Assembly (NCBI RefSeq): GCF_029767755.1
Contig: NZ_JARUQS010000001.1
Coordinates: forward strand, 434,001 to 498,000
DNA length: 64,000 nucleotides
Origin: Thiomicrorhabdus sp. zzn3
Lineage (GTDB): Bacteria > Pseudomonadota > Gammaproteobacteria > Thiomicrospirales > Thiomicrospiraceae
Direction of reading: 5' to 3'
The first letter of the stretch is position 1; the number at the start of each line of letters is the position of its first letter. Under the pieces are notes generated by a model. It saw only the letters and a list, made by a program, of their open reading frames with translations. It was not told where the DNA came from and did not search any database. Below are positions 45,245 to 56,987 of the stretch, piece by piece. Position numbers and translations under genes: made by a program.

Positions 45245-46441
45245 TTAATCCAAAAAGCTGAAAATGGAGCTGAACATGCGCTTGATCTGATCAATCAGCT
45301 TTTTAAAGAAAGAACCTTCTTCAACGTCAGATAGGGCAACCAATGGTTGTTCTACCAACACCTCACCATTTAATGAAACATGCAATTGTCCCAGTTCCTG
45401 GCCAGTCGTGATTGGTGCTACGATTTCAGGCTGCAGGCTGGTCTCAATGTTCAGGTTTTTATACTGTCCGCGCGGAATGGTGATAAACAAATCGTTTTTC
45501 AGTCCCACACCCAACACATCTTTGCTGCCTTCCCAGACTTTGACGTCGTTTAGACGCTGGTTGGCTTTATACAATGGATGGGTTTCAAAGAAACGGAAGC
45601 CGTAATTCAACAACTTCTGACTTTCTTGAATACGCTTTTCCATGCTATTGGTACCGAGCACGACACTGATCAAGCGCATGCCGTCACGTTTGGCAGAGGA
45701 AACCAGACAGTAACCGGCCGACTCGGTATGGCCGGTTTTTAAGCCGTCAACGCTTGGGTCTTGCCATAGCAGTTTATTGCGGTTGTATTGGGTAATGCCG
45801 TTAAAGGTAAATTTCTTTTCGGAGTACCATTTGTACTCTTCCGGGAATTTGGTGATGAGCGCTTTAGTCAGAATCGCCAGGTCGCGTGCCGTTGTGTAGT
45901 GGTCTGGGTGAGGCAGGCCGGTGGCATTCATGTAATGCGTGTTGTTCATGCCCAACGCTTTGGCGTATTTGTTCATCAGTTGAGCAAAGACTTCTTCACT
46001 TCCGGCAATGTATTCCGCTAAGGCTACACTGGCATCGTTACCCGATTGAATGACCATCCCCTTGATCAAGTCGCGTACCGACACTTTTTTGCCGACTTCA
46101 ATGAACATTTTAGACCCCGGCATTTTCCAAGCTTTTTCACTGATGGTAACCATTTCGTCCAAGCTCATATTGCCGTTTGTCAGCTCGTTGATGACAACGT
46201 AGCCGGTCATGATTTTGGTCAGACTGGCTGGTTCAACTCGACTGTCTGCGTCCTTTTCGGCGAGTATTTTACCGCTGTCAAAGTCAATCAGCAGGTGCGA
46301 CGTTCCCGAAACTTGTGGTGCTGAAGGCACAACATGCGGGATGGCCGGTGCCGGGACAGCGAGTGGTTGCGTATCAGCATGAGCAAAAAAAGGAATCAAC
46401 AAGAAAAGTAGAGCGAGGAAGCGAGAACTGAGTGTTTGCAT
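45245..46441 (-). CDS. dacA: D-alanyl-D-alanine carboxypeptidase (PBP5/6 family)
   Basis: Trims the terminal D-alanine of peptidoglycan side chains; exported and anchored by a C-terminal amphipathic helix. 398 residues. Signal peptide ending FAHA, active-site SLTKIM (SxxK), SGND (SxN) and KTGHT (KTG). The final LIDQIKRMFSSIFSFLD is the likely membrane-associating helix. It stands downstream of rodA on the same strand, as usual in this cluster. Confidence 0.96.
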   Translation of the reverse strand: MQTLSSRFLALLFLLIPFFAHADTQPLAVPAPAIPHVVPSAPQVSGTSHLLIDFDSGKILAEKDADSRVEPASLTKIMTGYVVINELTNGNMSLDEMVTISEKAWKMPGSKMFIEVGKKVSVRDLIKGMVIQSGNDASVALAEYIAGSEEVFAQLMNKYAKALGMNNTHYMNATGLPHPDHYTTARDLAILTKALITKFPEEYKWYSEKKFTFNGITQYNRNKLLWQDPSVDGLKTGHTESAGYCLVSSAKRDGMRLISVVLGTNSMEKRIQESQKLLNYGFRFFETHPLYKANQRLNDVKVWEGSKDVLGVGLKNDLFITIPRGQYKNLNIETSLQPEIVAPITTGQELGQLHVSLNGEVLVEQPLVALSDVEEGSFFKKLIDQIKRMFSSIFSFLD

Positions 46442-46576
46442 AATATCCACTGTGAATCATTTAAGCGTTCGGTTAAAAGAATCGGCCTTGAAAAAGCGAT
46501 TGCCCGCCAGCTTCGGCGAACCATTGAGTGGGTTAATTTACCATATTACGGGGCAAATCTAAACGCTAAACTCGGC

Positions 46577-47704
46577 TCATTTTGTGAGCATTTTCTTGTG
46601 GGTGTGAATTGACATTAAGATCCCAAAACTGATCATCAGGGTAACAAGAGCGCTGCCTCCGTAACTGATTAAAGGCAGAGGCAGTCCCACCACGGGTAAC
46701 AGGCCACTTACCATGCCGATATTGACCAAGACATAGATGAACAATGTCATCATTAAGCTGGCTGCGATCAGGCGTGTAAAGTTGTCCTGTGCTTGAGTGG
46801 CGATGTACAGGCCGCGAGCGATGACAAAGACATACACCGAAAGCAGAATGATCACCCCGATCAGGCCGAACTCTTCGGCGAGTACGGAAAAAATAAAGTC
46901 GGTGGTGCTTTCGGGTAAAAACTCTAGATGCGCTTGGGTGCTCCCCATAAAGCCTTTGCCTTCAATACCGCCCGAACCGATGGCGATTTTTGATTGAATA
47001 ATGTGATAACCGCTGCCCAAGGGATCGGATTCCGGGTTAAGAAAAGTGAGAACGCGTTGTTTCTGGTAAGCGTGCATAAAATGCCAGACGATGGGCAGGC
47101 TGACAATGGCGGCGAAAACCGCGCCTAAAATCACCTTCCAGGGCAGGCCTGCAAAAAACAGAACAAATAGGCCGCTCATGGCAATCAACAGCGAGGTTCC
47201 CAAATCTGGCTGAACCACGATAAGCCCTGCGGTGAAAGCAATCAGAGCCGCACCGAACAGAAGGCGTCGGTAACTGGGCGGAAAGCTCGAGTGCGCAAAC
47301 AGCCAGGCGACGGTCATTGGGAGAACCAGTTTCATTAATTCGGAAGGTTGGAAGCGCACAGGGCCAAAGTCAAGCCAGCGTTGTGCGCCTTTGCCTACAT
47401 CTCCAACCAGGATAACGGCGATCAGCATAAGGATGCCGATTCCAAACAGCCAGGGGGTGAATAGGTAGAGGATATTGGGTGGAATTTGTGCAAACAGCAG
47501 CATCAGCCCCATCGCAAAACCGATGCGTACTAAATGGCGATAGACAACATCCCAGTCCCCACCTGACGCGCTGTAGACGAGAAGGGTGCTCCCGGCTAAA
47601 AGCATAAGGATACCAAGCAGTAACCAGCCATCAATATGCAGGGCTTCTAGCAAGCCTTTGTTTTTGCGATAGACGGTTTGTGGGCTGTTCAGTGCGATTT
47701 TCAT
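46577..47704 (-). CDS. rodA: Rod-shape peptidoglycan polymerase RodA
   Basis: SEDS-family glycosyltransferase of the elongasome, 375 residues with about ten helices. GKGAQRWLDFGPVRFQPSEL, VVQPDLGTSLLIAMSG, GSGGIEGKGFMGSTQAHLEFLPESTTDF with the catalytic Glu/Asp region, and the C-terminal GLPLPLISYGGSAL are all family marks. It follows PBP2 by 28 bases, the usual mrdA-mrdB pairing. Confidence 0.97.
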   Translation of the reverse strand: MKIALNSPQTVYRKNKGLLEALHIDGWLLLGILMLLAGSTLLVYSASGGDWDVVYRHLVRIGFAMGLMLLFAQIPPNILYLFTPWLFGIGILMLIAVILVGDVGKGAQRWLDFGPVRFQPSELMKLVLPMTVAWLFAHSSFPPSYRRLLFGAALIAFTAGLIVVQPDLGTSLLIAMSGLFVLFFAGLPWKVILGAVFAAIVSLPIVWHFMHAYQKQRVLTFLNPESDPLGSGYHIIQSKIAIGSGGIEGKGFMGSTQAHLEFLPESTTDFIFSVLAEEFGLIGVIILLSVYVFVIARGLYIATQAQDNFTRLIAASLMMTLFIYVLVNIGMVSGLLPVVGLPLPLISYGGSALVTLMISFGILMSIHTHKKMLTK

Positions 47705-47732
47705 AGGTCAGCTATCAATTTATCCGCGGGGT

Positions 47733-49553
47733 TTACAGGTGTTCCTGCAGATATTTTTTCATTACATTCACCGCCATTGGAGCAGCGGTTCGGCTGCCGC
47801 TACCGCCGTTTTCAACAATGACGGCCACGGCGATTTTCGGGTTTTCAAATGGTGCAAAGCCGATAAACAGCGAATGGTCATGCAAACGTTTGTCGATATT
47901 TTCTTCTTCGTAATCGGCTTCATTCAGACTGAATACCTGAGCGGTTCCCGTTTTTCCAGCCATCTTGAACGGCAGTCCGATTCCGTGGCGTCGCGCCGTG
48001 CCTCTTGCACCGTGCATGACATCACGCATCGAAGCGATCACTCGGTTCCAGTTTTGACTGTTTTTGATCTCAATCTGTTCCGGCGGTGGTCTTTGCGCAT
48101 CTCTTACCAGGTGAGGTTGAATGATTTTTCCGCCATTTGCCAAAATCGCGGTTGCTTTGGCCAGCTGTAGCGGCGTGGTCAAATTATAACCTTGGCCGAT
48201 TGAGCTGATAATGGTTTCGCCACGATACCACGGCAAGCCCTTTGTTTCTCGTTTCCAGGCTTGTGAAGGCAGAATGCCTTTTGACTCGCCTGGAATGTCG
48301 ATGCCGGTTTTTTGCCCAAAGCCAAACGGGGAAAGGGCATCGTGAATAGTGTCAATCCCCATGTCCAGGCTGAGTTCATAGAAATAGGTGTCGCAAGATT
48401 GAACAATCGCATCGTGCATATCCACTAAACCGTGGCCGGTGCGTTTCCAGTCGCGATAACGGTGGTTTTTATACTCAAAGTAGCCGGGATCATAGATTTT
48501 TTTGTTGGGCGAGATAATGTTGTTTTCGATCGCGCCAAGGGCCACAAAGGGTTTGATGGTTGAACCGGGGGGGTATTTACCGTTAATTCCACGGTTAATA
48601 AAGGGTTTATGCGGGTTTTTCAAAAGGCTTGTATAAGACTTTTGATCGATACCATCCACAAAGAGGTTCGGGTCAAAAGTCGGCATGCTCACGTAAGCCA
48701 AGATTTCGCCATTTTGCGGATCCATTGCAACAATCGATCCCCGTTTGTGTTCTTTAAATTGGGATTCGGCAAATTGTTGAAGGCCGATATCGATGGTCAG
48801 CTGAATGTCTTCACCAGGAACGGCTGGAACGGTTTCGAGCTTTCGGAGTACGCGTCCACGTGCGTTGGTTTCGACCTGCTGGATACCGGGTAAGCCGTGC
48901 AATCTTTTCTCATAAAATTTTTCGATGCCCGACTTGCCAATGACTTCTGTACCCCGGTATTCGCTTTCGTTGAGTTTGCTGAGTTCTTTACTGTTGATTC
49001 GGCCTACGTAGCCTAAAGCGTGCACACCGGTTGCCCCAAACGGATAGGTGCGTTTTAGTCGAGCAGTTAGGGAAACCCCGGGAATCAGGTGGCTGCGTGC
49101 GGCAAAGCGCGCGGCCTCTTCTTCACTGAGGCTGTATGGGAGTAACAAGGATTTAGAACGGCTGGTTCTGCGGAGTTTTTCAAAGAAATCTTCTCGGCGC
49201 TGTTGGTCTAAGTTCGGTAGCAGTTCGGCAATCTGCTGCTCGACTTCATCCACATCGTTCATTTTTTCCCGTGTCATTTTGAGGGTGAACACCGGCTGAT
49301 TGTCGGCCAAAAGGATCTGGTTGCGGTCGTAAATTTTGCCTCGAGTCGGGGGGAGGGTTTCGACTGAAATACGATTATCTTCGGCCAGCAAGTGGTAGCG
49401 CTCGAAGTCAAACCACTGCAGATAGGCCATGCGTCCGATCAGTACCGAAAACAACAGTATAACCACTCCGAAAGCAAACAGAATACGGCCGCGAAACAGC
49501 TGTTTCATCGCTTGGGATTCGGCATCACTGTTGAAATCCAGGTGCGGTGTCAT
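47733..49553 (-). CDS. mrdA: Penicillin-binding protein 2 (elongation transpeptidase)
   Basis: Cross-links peptidoglycan during rod elongation with RodA. 606 residues: one membrane helix (about 26-46), the pedestal domain with LPPTRGKIYDRNQILLADN, and the transpeptidase domain with STIKPF (SxxK), SCDTYFYEL (SxD-type) and KTGTAQV (KTG). It is in the mreBCD-mrdAB cluster. Confidence 0.97.
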   Translation of the reverse strand: MTPHLDFNSDAESQAMKQLFRGRILFAFGVVILLFSVLIGRMAYLQWFDFERYHLLAEDNRISVETLPPTRGKIYDRNQILLADNQPVFTLKMTREKMNDVDEVEQQIAELLPNLDQQRREDFFEKLRRTSRSKSLLLPYSLSEEEAARFAARSHLIPGVSLTARLKRTYPFGATGVHALGYVGRINSKELSKLNESEYRGTEVIGKSGIEKFYEKRLHGLPGIQQVETNARGRVLRKLETVPAVPGEDIQLTIDIGLQQFAESQFKEHKRGSIVAMDPQNGEILAYVSMPTFDPNLFVDGIDQKSYTSLLKNPHKPFINRGINGKYPPGSTIKPFVALGAIENNIISPNKKIYDPGYFEYKNHRYRDWKRTGHGLVDMHDAIVQSCDTYFYELSLDMGIDTIHDALSPFGFGQKTGIDIPGESKGILPSQAWKRETKGLPWYRGETIISSIGQGYNLTTPLQLAKATAILANGGKIIQPHLVRDAQRPPPEQIEIKNSQNWNRVIASMRDVMHGARGTARRHGIGLPFKMAGKTGTAQVFSLNEADYEEENIDKRLHDHSLFIGFAPFENPKIAVAVIVENGGSGSRTAAPMAVNVMKKYLQEHL

Positions 49554-49588
49554 TGCACAATTCTCTGTCGGCTCGGTTTACGGGGCAA

Positions 49589-50092
49589 TTATTGGGTAAT
49601 CAGTTTTTGTGTTAGCCATCTCAAGCTGAGTGCCAGTAGCGGCCAAAAAACCAAAGCCGTCAACGGCATGATCCAATAATGAATCTGCTGGGTTTCTTCC
49701 AGCACCGGTGCAAACAGAACATAACCCATAAATTGATATGCGTAGAGGTAGAACGCAATGACCAGGGCTTGTTGTAGAACCGAGTGGGAACGAAACAGTA
49801 GGCGATAACGCAACATGATAAAGGTTAAGATGATGAACATGAGCGCGTGCGTACCGAGAACGGTTTGGTAAAGCGCGTCCAGTAACAGGCCAAGCACGAA
49901 AGCGGAAACAAAGTGGGTGTGCTTCAGAAATTGTGCGCTCCAGTACATTTGCAACAGCAGGGTGAACGGTGGAATCAGCAGGTTGGCGTTCTGCATAATC
50001 ATCATCGTGTCCAGGAACAGGGCGATCAGGTAGCTGAAAATAACCAGCCAGCGTGCCTGAGACAGTTCAAGGTTGATAAAACGGTCGGTCAC
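49589..50092 (-). CDS. mreD: Rod-shape-determining protein MreD
   Basis: Small inner-membrane protein of the elongasome, 167 residues with five or six hydrophobic helices. YLIALFLDTMMIMQNANLLIPPF and FVLGLLLDALYQTVLGTHAL match MreD. The ATG overlaps the mreC stop (ATGA), so translation is probably coupled. Confidence 0.93.
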   Translation of the reverse strand: MTDRFINLELSQARWLVIFSYLIALFLDTMMIMQNANLLIPPFTLLLQMYWSAQFLKHTHFVSAFVLGLLLDALYQTVLGTHALMFIILTFIMLRYRLLFRSHSVLQQALVIAFYLYAYQFMGYVLFAPVLEETQQIHYWIMPLTALVFWPLLALSLRWLTQKLITQ

Positions 50093-50925
50093 GGTTTTTT
50101 CTCCGCGTCGTAGGGGGAGATGATCAGAACTTTATGCGCCTGGCGGAGTTGGGCCACCGGAGTGGCAATGATCTCCAGATAGGGCTCCTCTTCCTGCTTA
50201 TTGATTTTGGTGACTCTCGCGACAGGATAGCCTGCGGGGAAAATCTCTCCGAGTCCCGAGCTTTCCAGCAAGTCACCGATTTCCACCGAGCTGTTTTGCG
50301 GAATGAATTGCAAGCTTAATGAATCATAACCGGTACCATTTAAGATTCCGCGTTGACCGGTGCGCTGAATGCGTACCGGAATTTGATGGTCCGGATCCGT
50401 GATCAGCAGAAGCCGAGACGTGGTCGGCGTGGTGTGGATAATCTGTCCCATAATCCCTTGCTCGTCGATGACAACCTGTCCAGCCTTCACTTCATCCAGT
50501 TGTCCCTTGTTTAAGGTTAGAAATTGCGAAAGGGGATTGCTGCTGAAAAAATTGACCGTAGCGATTTGAACTTTGCGGTCGTTCATTTTTCCGGTGGTGC
50601 CCAGCAGGCCTTCGAGGCGTTGAATTTCCAGTTCCATATTGGCGAGCTGTTGGGTCTTGGCTTTTAATAGCAAAATCTCCGTTTTGAGCTTTTGATTTTC
50701 CAGTTTCAGCTCGTCCATCGAGGTAAAGTCGGTGGTGACGAGATCGTAAACTTGTTTAGGGAAAGTGGCCGCCTGTTCGATTGGACTCAGAGTGGTTAGA
50801 AGTGCGGAGCGTACGCTTCCCATTAGCTGACCGTAATAGTCGGCTGCCATTAACGCAATGGCCAGAATGAATGCAATGACAAATTGCAGGCCATCTTGTT
50901 GTGGGGAAGTCGCGTTGAGGTTGAT
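50089..50925 (-). CDS. mreC: Rod-shape-determining protein MreC, apparently with an AUC start
   Basis: Periplasmic scaffold of the elongasome with one N-terminal membrane helix. The first in-frame ATG (50850) would remove the membrane anchor; translation upstream of it reads INLNATSPQQDG followed by LQFVIAFILAIALMAADYY, which is exactly the expected anchor. No ATG, GTG or TTG lies in this frame between the upstream stop (50967-50965) and 50850. AGGAG at 50937-50933 stands seven bases before ATC at 50925, so AUC is the likely start (278 residues). A coiled coil (about 70-95) and two beta-barrel halves with IMGQIIHTTPTTSRLLLITD follow. Confidence 0.9.
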   Translation of the reverse strand: MNLNATSPQQDGLQFVIAFILAIALMAADYYGQLMGSVRSALLTTLSPIEQAATFPKQVYDLVTTDFTSMDELKLENQKLKTEILLLKAKTQQLANMELEIQRLEGLLGTTGKMNDRKVQIATVNFFSSNPLSQFLTLNKGQLDEVKAGQVVIDEQGIMGQIIHTTPTTSRLLLITDPDHQIPVRIQRTGQRGILNGTGYDSLSLQFIPQNSSVEIGDLLESSGLGEIFPAGYPVARVTKINKQEEEPYLEIIATPVAQLRQAHKVLIISPYDAEKKP

Positions 50926-50937
50926 GACGGGTCTCCT
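50923..50937 (-). promoter_or_regulatory. RBS and AUC start codon of mreC
   Basis: AGGAG, seven bases, then ATC. This is the only well-spaced start signal for the conserved MreC N-terminus; see the separate finding. Confidence 0.55.
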
Positions 50938-51000
50938 GACGTTAACCGGCCCATTAAGAGTGTTTCAAATTAAGCCGGTTGAAAAGAATTGACGTTTCAA

Positions 51001-52535
<1,535 letters not shown>

Positions 52536-52823
52536 GTGTCTTTAGGAAAAACCGAAGTGGAATACATTTCTCGTTTGGCGGCGATTGCGGTGGACGAGAA
52601 TGAGGTGGAGCAGGTCGCCGGCAAATTGTCGAATATTCTCGATCTGTTTAAGCAGATGGAAGCGGCGGATACTGCCAATGTCGAGCCGATGGCGCATCCG
52701 TTGGATCAGGTTCAGCGTTTACGGCCGGATGTGATTACCGAAACCGATGAGCACGAAAAGTTGCAGTCGGTAGCGCCGGCCGCCCAAGACGGCCTTTATT
52801 TGGTGCCACAAGTGATTGAGTGA
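52536..52823 (+). CDS. gatC: Asp-tRNA(Asn)/Glu-tRNA(Gln) amidotransferase subunit C
   Basis: Stabilising subunit of GatCAB, 95 residues. It starts with GTG, fixed by AGGAG six bases upstream. [19 protein letters not shown] and the [19 protein letters not shown] segment, which wraps GatA, are typical. Stop and the following gatA start are about ten bases apart. Confidence 0.95.
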   Translation: MSLGKTEVEYISRLAAIAVDENEVEQVAGKLSNILDLFKQMEAADTANVEPMAHPLDQVQRLRPDVITETDEHEKLQSVAPAAQDGLYLVPQVIE

Positions 52824-52833
52824 AGAAGACAAG

Positions 52834-54288
52834 ATGCACAATTTAACTATTAAACAAATGAGCGAAAAGCTGCATGCCGGGGAAATCACCAGTGTGCAAT
52901 TGACCCAACATTATCTGGATCGCATCTCAAAATACGATGCCGAGTTGAATGCCTATGTCACGGTGACGCCGGAACTGGCGATGGCGATGGCGGAAGAGGC
53001 GGACAGGCAGCTGTCGGAGGGCACAGCCGGTCTGCTAACCGGAATTCCGGTGGCGCATAAGGATATTTTCTGTACTGACGGCGTCAAAACGTCGTGCAGT
53101 TCCAAAATGCTGGATAACTTCATTGCACCGTATGATGCGCATGTGGTCACGCAACTGAAAAAAGCCGGTATGCCGATTTTGGGTAAAACCAATATGGATG
53201 AATTCGCCATGGGCTCCTCATCTGAAAGCAGTTATTACGGACCGACTAAAAACCCTTGGGATCATCAAGCGGTTCCAGGAGGGTCTTCCGGTGGTGCGGC
53301 GGCGGTGATCGCAGCCGGGCTGGCGCCTATGGCCACTGGAACCGATACCGGGGGTTCGATTCGTCAGCCGGCGTCTTTTTGCGGTATTACCGGGATCAAG
53401 CCGACTTACGGTACGGTATCGCGTTTCGGCATTGTCGCCTATGCCTCCAGTTTTGATCAGGCGGGTCCAATGACGCGTTCGGCGGAAGACGCCGCTTGGT
53501 TGTTGGATGCTATGGCCGGTTTTGATCAGCGCGATTCCACCAGTTTGCATCGCGAAAAAACCGATTACGCCGCCGGATTGAATAACTCGCTGAAAGGCTT
53601 GAAAGTAGGCGTGCCAGCGGAGTATTTCGGTGAAGGCTTGGATCCGCAAGTAGAGAAAATTGTTAAGGACGCGATTGCCGAAGTGGAAAAGCTGGGGGCG
53701 GAAATCGTGGAAGTGAGTCTGCCAAATAAAGATTTGGCGGTACCGGCCTATTATGTGTTGGCTCCGGCAGAGGCCTCTTCCAACCTGTCGCGTTTTGACG
53801 GTGTGCGTTTCGGGCACCGCTGCGAGAATCCGAAGGATTTGCAGGATTTGTATAACCGTTCCCGTTCCGAGGGGTTTGGTGCCGAAGTGAAACGCCGAAT
53901 CATGGTGGGCGCCTATGCATTGTCGGCCGGTTTCTACGACGCCTATTACGTGAAAGCGCAGAAATTGCGCCGTCTGGTGCGCGATGACTTCACGCGTGCG
54001 TTTGAACAATGCGATGTGATTATGGGGCCGGTCGCGCCAACACCGGCGTTTAATATCGGTGAAAAAACCGACGATCCGACCAGTATGTATCTGGCCGACC
54101 TGTATACGATCCCGGTCAACTTGGCAGGCCTGCCAGGCATGTCTGTTCCGGCTGGGTTTGTCAACGATCGTCCTGTTGGGCTGCATATTGTGGGGCCGTA
54201 CTTCAGCGAAACCAAGCTGTTGAATATTGCTCATCAATATCAACAAGTGACCGACTGGCATACGCGTATGCCGGCGCAGTACCAATAA
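52834..54288 (+). CDS. gatA: Asp-tRNA(Asn)/Glu-tRNA(Gln) amidotransferase subunit A
   Basis: Amidase that frees ammonia from glutamine for transamidation of mischarged tRNA. 484 residues. The Ser-cisSer-Lys triad is visible: Lys in [10 protein letters not shown], cis-Ser in [10 protein letters not shown] and nucleophile Ser in [15 protein letters not shown]. The ATG beginning [16 protein letters not shown] matches the family; an in-frame GTG overlapping gatC is less likely. Confidence 0.97.
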   Translation: MHNLTIKQMSEKLHAGEITSVQLTQHYLDRISKYDAELNAYVTVTPELAMAMAEEADRQLSEGTAGLLTGIPVAHKDIFCTDGVKTSCSSKMLDNFIAPYDAHVVTQLKKAGMPILGKTNMDEFAMGSSSESSYYGPTKNPWDHQAVPGGSSGGAAAVIAAGLAPMATGTDTGGSIRQPASFCGITGIKPTYGTVSRFGIVAYASSFDQAGPMTRSAEDAAWLLDAMAGFDQRDSTSLHREKTDYAAGLNNSLKGLKVGVPAEYFGEGLDPQVEKIVKDAIAEVEKLGAEIVEVSLPNKDLAVPAYYVLAPAEASSNLSRFDGVRFGHRCENPKDLQDLYNRSRSEGFGAEVKRRIMVGAYALSAGFYDAYYVKAQKLRRLVRDDFTRAFEQCDVIMGPVAPTPAFNIGEKTDDPTSMYLADLYTIPVNLAGLPGMSVPAGFVNDRPVGLHIVGPYFSETKLLNIAHQYQQVTDWHTRMPAQYQ

Positions 54289-54305
54289 GCAGGGGGAGAG
54301 TATCA

Positions 54306-55739
54306 ATGAGTTGGGAAGTAGTGATCGGTTTGGAAATTCACGCGCAGTTGACCACCCAAACCAAGATTTTTTCCGGTTCCTCCATCGCTTATGGTGCGGA
54401 ACCGAATACACAGGCCTGTGCCATCGATTTGGGGATGCCGGGGATGTTGCCGGTGTTAAACGAGGCGGTGATTGGCAAGTCGATTCGATTAGCGCTGGCG
54501 TTGAATGCGGAAATCGGCAAAAAATCGGTGTTTGAGCGTAAAAACTATTTTTATCCGGATTTGCCAAAAGGCTATCAGACCTCGCAGTTGGAGTATCCGA
54601 TTGTCGGGAAAGGCCACTTGGAAATTGAAGTCGACGGCGAGAAGAAAAAAATCGGCGTTACCCGTGCGCACTTGGAAGAAGATGCCGGAAAGTCCGTGCA
54701 CGGTATTGTGCCAGGGATGAGCGGGATCGATTTGAACCGTGCCGGTACGCCGCTGCTGGAAATCGTTTCCGAACCGGATATGCGTTCTGCTAAAGAGGCG
54801 GTGGCCTATGCGCGCAAAATGCACGAGCTGGTTCAATATTTGGGTATTTGTGACGGCAACATGCAGGAAGGTTCTTTCCGTGTCGATTCTAACGTGTCTG
54901 TGCGTCGTCCGGGCGAGCCTTTAGGAACGCGTACCGAGCTGAAAAACATCAACTCCTTCCGCTTTATCGAGAAAGCGATCGAATTTGAGATCGAGCGCCA
55001 GATCGAAATCTTGGAAAGTGGTGGTAAAATCGTACAGGAAACCCGCCTGTATGATGCCGATAACGATGTGACGCGTTCAATGCGTACCAAAGAAGAGGCC
55101 AACGATTACCGTTACTTCCCATGCCCGGATTTGTTGCCGGTGATGATTACCGATGAAGATATTGAAGCGGTTCGTGCGCAGATGCCGGAATTGCCGGATG
55201 CCAAGCGTGCCCGATATGTCAGTGAATTCGGTTTGAACGACTACGATGCAGGGGTATTGACCGCGTCTCGTCAGCTGGCCGAGTATTATGAAGCGGTGGT
55301 GTCGCAGACTCAGGGTAAAGATCCAAAGCTATGCGCCAACTGGGTGATGACTGATCTGTCGGGGGCTTTGAATAAGGCAGGCCTGTCGATTTCCGACTCT
55401 CCGATTACAGCCGAGCAGCTGGCGGGGATGATTGAACGGATTTTGGACGACACCATTTCCGGCAAGATCGCCAAACAGGTGTTTGATGCGATGTGGAAAG
55501 GCGAAGGCACCGCGGATGAAATCATTGAAAGCAAAGGCTTGAAGCAGATCACCGACAGCAGTGCCATTGAAGCATTGGTGGATGAGGTTCTGGCGAACAA
55601 TCCTTCTCAGGTAGAAGCGTATAAAGGCGGTCAGGAGAAGATGCTAGGGTACTTTGTCGGTCAGGTGATGAAAGCGTCCGGCGGTCAAGCGAATCCTGGG
55701 CAGGTCAATCAAATCCTTAAAGCCAAGTTGAGCGATTAA
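54306..55739 (+). CDS. gatB: Asp-tRNA(Asn)/Glu-tRNA(Gln) amidotransferase subunit B
   Basis: Kinase/tRNA-binding subunit of GatCAB, 477 residues. [34 protein letters not shown], and the ENNSF-like [19 protein letters not shown] are clear. The C-terminal YqeY-like tail (about 325-475) is complete. Last gene of gatCAB, with a terminator about 50 bases after its stop. Confidence 0.97.
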   Translation: MSWEVVIGLEIHAQLTTQTKIFSGSSIAYGAEPNTQACAIDLGMPGMLPVLNEAVIGKSIRLALALNAEIGKKSVFERKNYFYPDLPKGYQTSQLEYPIVGKGHLEIEVDGEKKKIGVTRAHLEEDAGKSVHGIVPGMSGIDLNRAGTPLLEIVSEPDMRSAKEAVAYARKMHELVQYLGICDGNMQEGSFRVDSNVSVRRPGEPLGTRTELKNINSFRFIEKAIEFEIERQIEILESGGKIVQETRLYDADNDVTRSMRTKEEANDYRYFPCPDLLPVMITDEDIEAVRAQMPELPDAKRARYVSEFGLNDYDAGVLTASRQLAEYYEAVVSQTQGKDPKLCANWVMTDLSGALNKAGLSISDSPITAEQLAGMIERILDDTISGKIAKQVFDAMWKGEGTADEIIESKGLKQITDSSAIEALVDEVLANNPSQVEAYKGGQEKMLGYFVGQVMKASGGQANPGQVNQILKAKLSD

Positions 55740-55790
55740 CGCGGTGTTTTTCAAGTCTTAATGGCCTTGAAAAGTATTAGGATGGAACTT

Positions 55791-55824
55791 AAAAACGGAA
55801 CTCAGTGATTGGGTTCCGTTTTTT
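55791..55824 (+). terminator. Terminator of gatCAB
   Basis: AAAAACGGAAC, an 11-nt loop, GTTCCGTTTTTT. Confidence 0.9.
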
Positions 55825-55856
55825 ATATCGAATTCAATAAATAAATGCATTATTTG

Positions 55857-55884
55857 CTTGAAAGGTTATAAAAAAACCTTATAT
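55857..55884 (+). promoter_or_regulatory. Sigma32-like heat-shock promoter of htpX
   Basis: CTTGAAA, 13 bp, CCTTATAT, close to the CTTGAAA-N13-15-CCCCATNT class. It fits known heat-shock control of htpX in other proteobacteria. Confidence 0.5.
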
Positions 55885-55964
55885 TAATGATACGTTGAAT
55901 TAATCTATATAGTCGACGGAAGTGGTAAGGGCTTTCGCCGGATTCAGCCTTTAAGGAGAAAACA

Positions 55965-56861
55965 ATGAAGCGTATTGCTCTATTTCTGTTAACGAACATC
56001 GCTGTGATTGCTGTGGCGATGATTACCATGAATATTTTAGGTGTCGGTTCCTACATGGAAGGGACCAGCCTGAACTTGAATAACCTGTTTATGTTTGCCT
56101 TGATCTTCGGCTTTGCCGGATCGTTCGTCTCTTTGGCCATGTCGAAATGGATGGCCAAGATGTCAACCGGTGCGCAGGTGATTGAGCAGCCACGCAACGC
56201 GGATGAAGCTTGGTTGTTGGAAACTGTGCGCCGTCAGGCGGATAAAGCGGGCATTAAAATGCCGGAAGTGGCGATTTACGACTCGCCGGAACCGAATGCT
56301 TTTGCCACCGGGATGACGAAAAACAGTTCGTTGGTGGCGGTTTCAACCGGCCTGTTGCGTAATATGCGCCAGAACGAAGTGGAGGCGGTGCTGGGCCACG
56401 AAGTGGCGCACGTCGCCAATGGCGACATGGTGACCATGGCGTTGCTGCAAGGGGTAGTAAACACCTTTGTCATCTTCTTTGCCAAGATCGTCGCTTATGT
56501 CGTGGACCGCGTCGTTCTGAAAAACGAGGAGGAAGGCCACAGTTTAGCGTTTATCGTGGTGGATTTGGTTGCGCAGATTCTGTTCGGCATTCTGGCAAGC
56601 ATGATCACTATGTGGTTCTCACGTAAGCGTGAATTCCATGCTGATAACGGTGGGGCTTACCTAGCGGGTAAAGAGAATATGATTGCCGCATTGCGTCGAC
56701 TGCAAACCATGCATCCGGGTGAATTGCCGGATCAAATGGCGGCATTCGGTATCTCTGCCGGTGGCAGCAAGTTCGGTGCGCTGTTTATGTCTCACCCGCC
56801 GCTGGAAGATCGTATCGCGGCATTGGAAGCCACACCGAACAATGCGCTGAAAATCGCTTAA
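55965..56861 (+). CDS. htpX: Membrane zinc protease HtpX
   Basis: M48 metalloprotease of the inner membrane for quality control of membrane proteins. 298 residues: two N-terminal helices (about 5-25 and 38-58), the zinc motif [10 protein letters not shown] (HExxH), two further helices after it (about 160-220), and the third zinc ligand Glu in [27 protein letters not shown] heat-shock-type promoter lies about 80 bp upstream. Confidence 0.97.
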   Translation: MKRIALFLLTNIAVIAVAMITMNILGVGSYMEGTSLNLNNLFMFALIFGFAGSFVSLAMSKWMAKMSTGAQVIEQPRNADEAWLLETVRRQADKAGIKMPEVAIYDSPEPNAFATGMTKNSSLVAVSTGLLRNMRQNEVEAVLGHEVAHVANGDMVTMALLQGVVNTFVIFFAKIVAYVVDRVVLKNEEEGHSLAFIVVDLVAQILFGILASMITMWFSRKREFHADNGGAYLAGKENMIAALRRLQTMHPGELPDQMAAFGISAGGSKFGALFMSHPPLEDRIAALEATPNNALKIA

Positions 56862-56890
56862 TTCAGTTTAAACGTTCCGTTTAATCTGAA

Positions 56891-56898
56891 CAGGCCTG
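56891..56898. repeat. CAGGCCTG palindrome copy
   Basis: Copy with context TGAACAGGCCTGGTCG between the htpX stop and the htpX/trpB terminator. Confidence 0.7.
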
Positions 56899-56923
56899 GT
56901 CGAACCGGGCTGACTTAAGCCAT

Positions 56924-56964
56924 AAAAAAGCCCGGAATGAGCTTGACTCATCCGGGCTTTTTTT
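56924..56964. terminator. Bidirectional terminator between htpX and trpB
   Basis: AAAAAAGCCCGGAATGAG and CTCATCCGGGCTTTTTTT form a long stem with one bulged A. Confidence 0.93.
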
Positions 56965-56987
56965 GTGCTTGTTACTAAGTTTCAGTC

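Noticed and set aside
50089-50850. mreC starting at the first ATG
   Set aside because: This start removes the membrane anchor that is plainly encoded upstream, and no RBS precedes it at suitable distance.
53218-54567. A 449-codon open frame on the minus strand across gatA and the start of gatB
   Set aside because: It lies opposite well-conserved gatA, has no family motifs and is rich in Arg/His, as expected for an antisense shadow.
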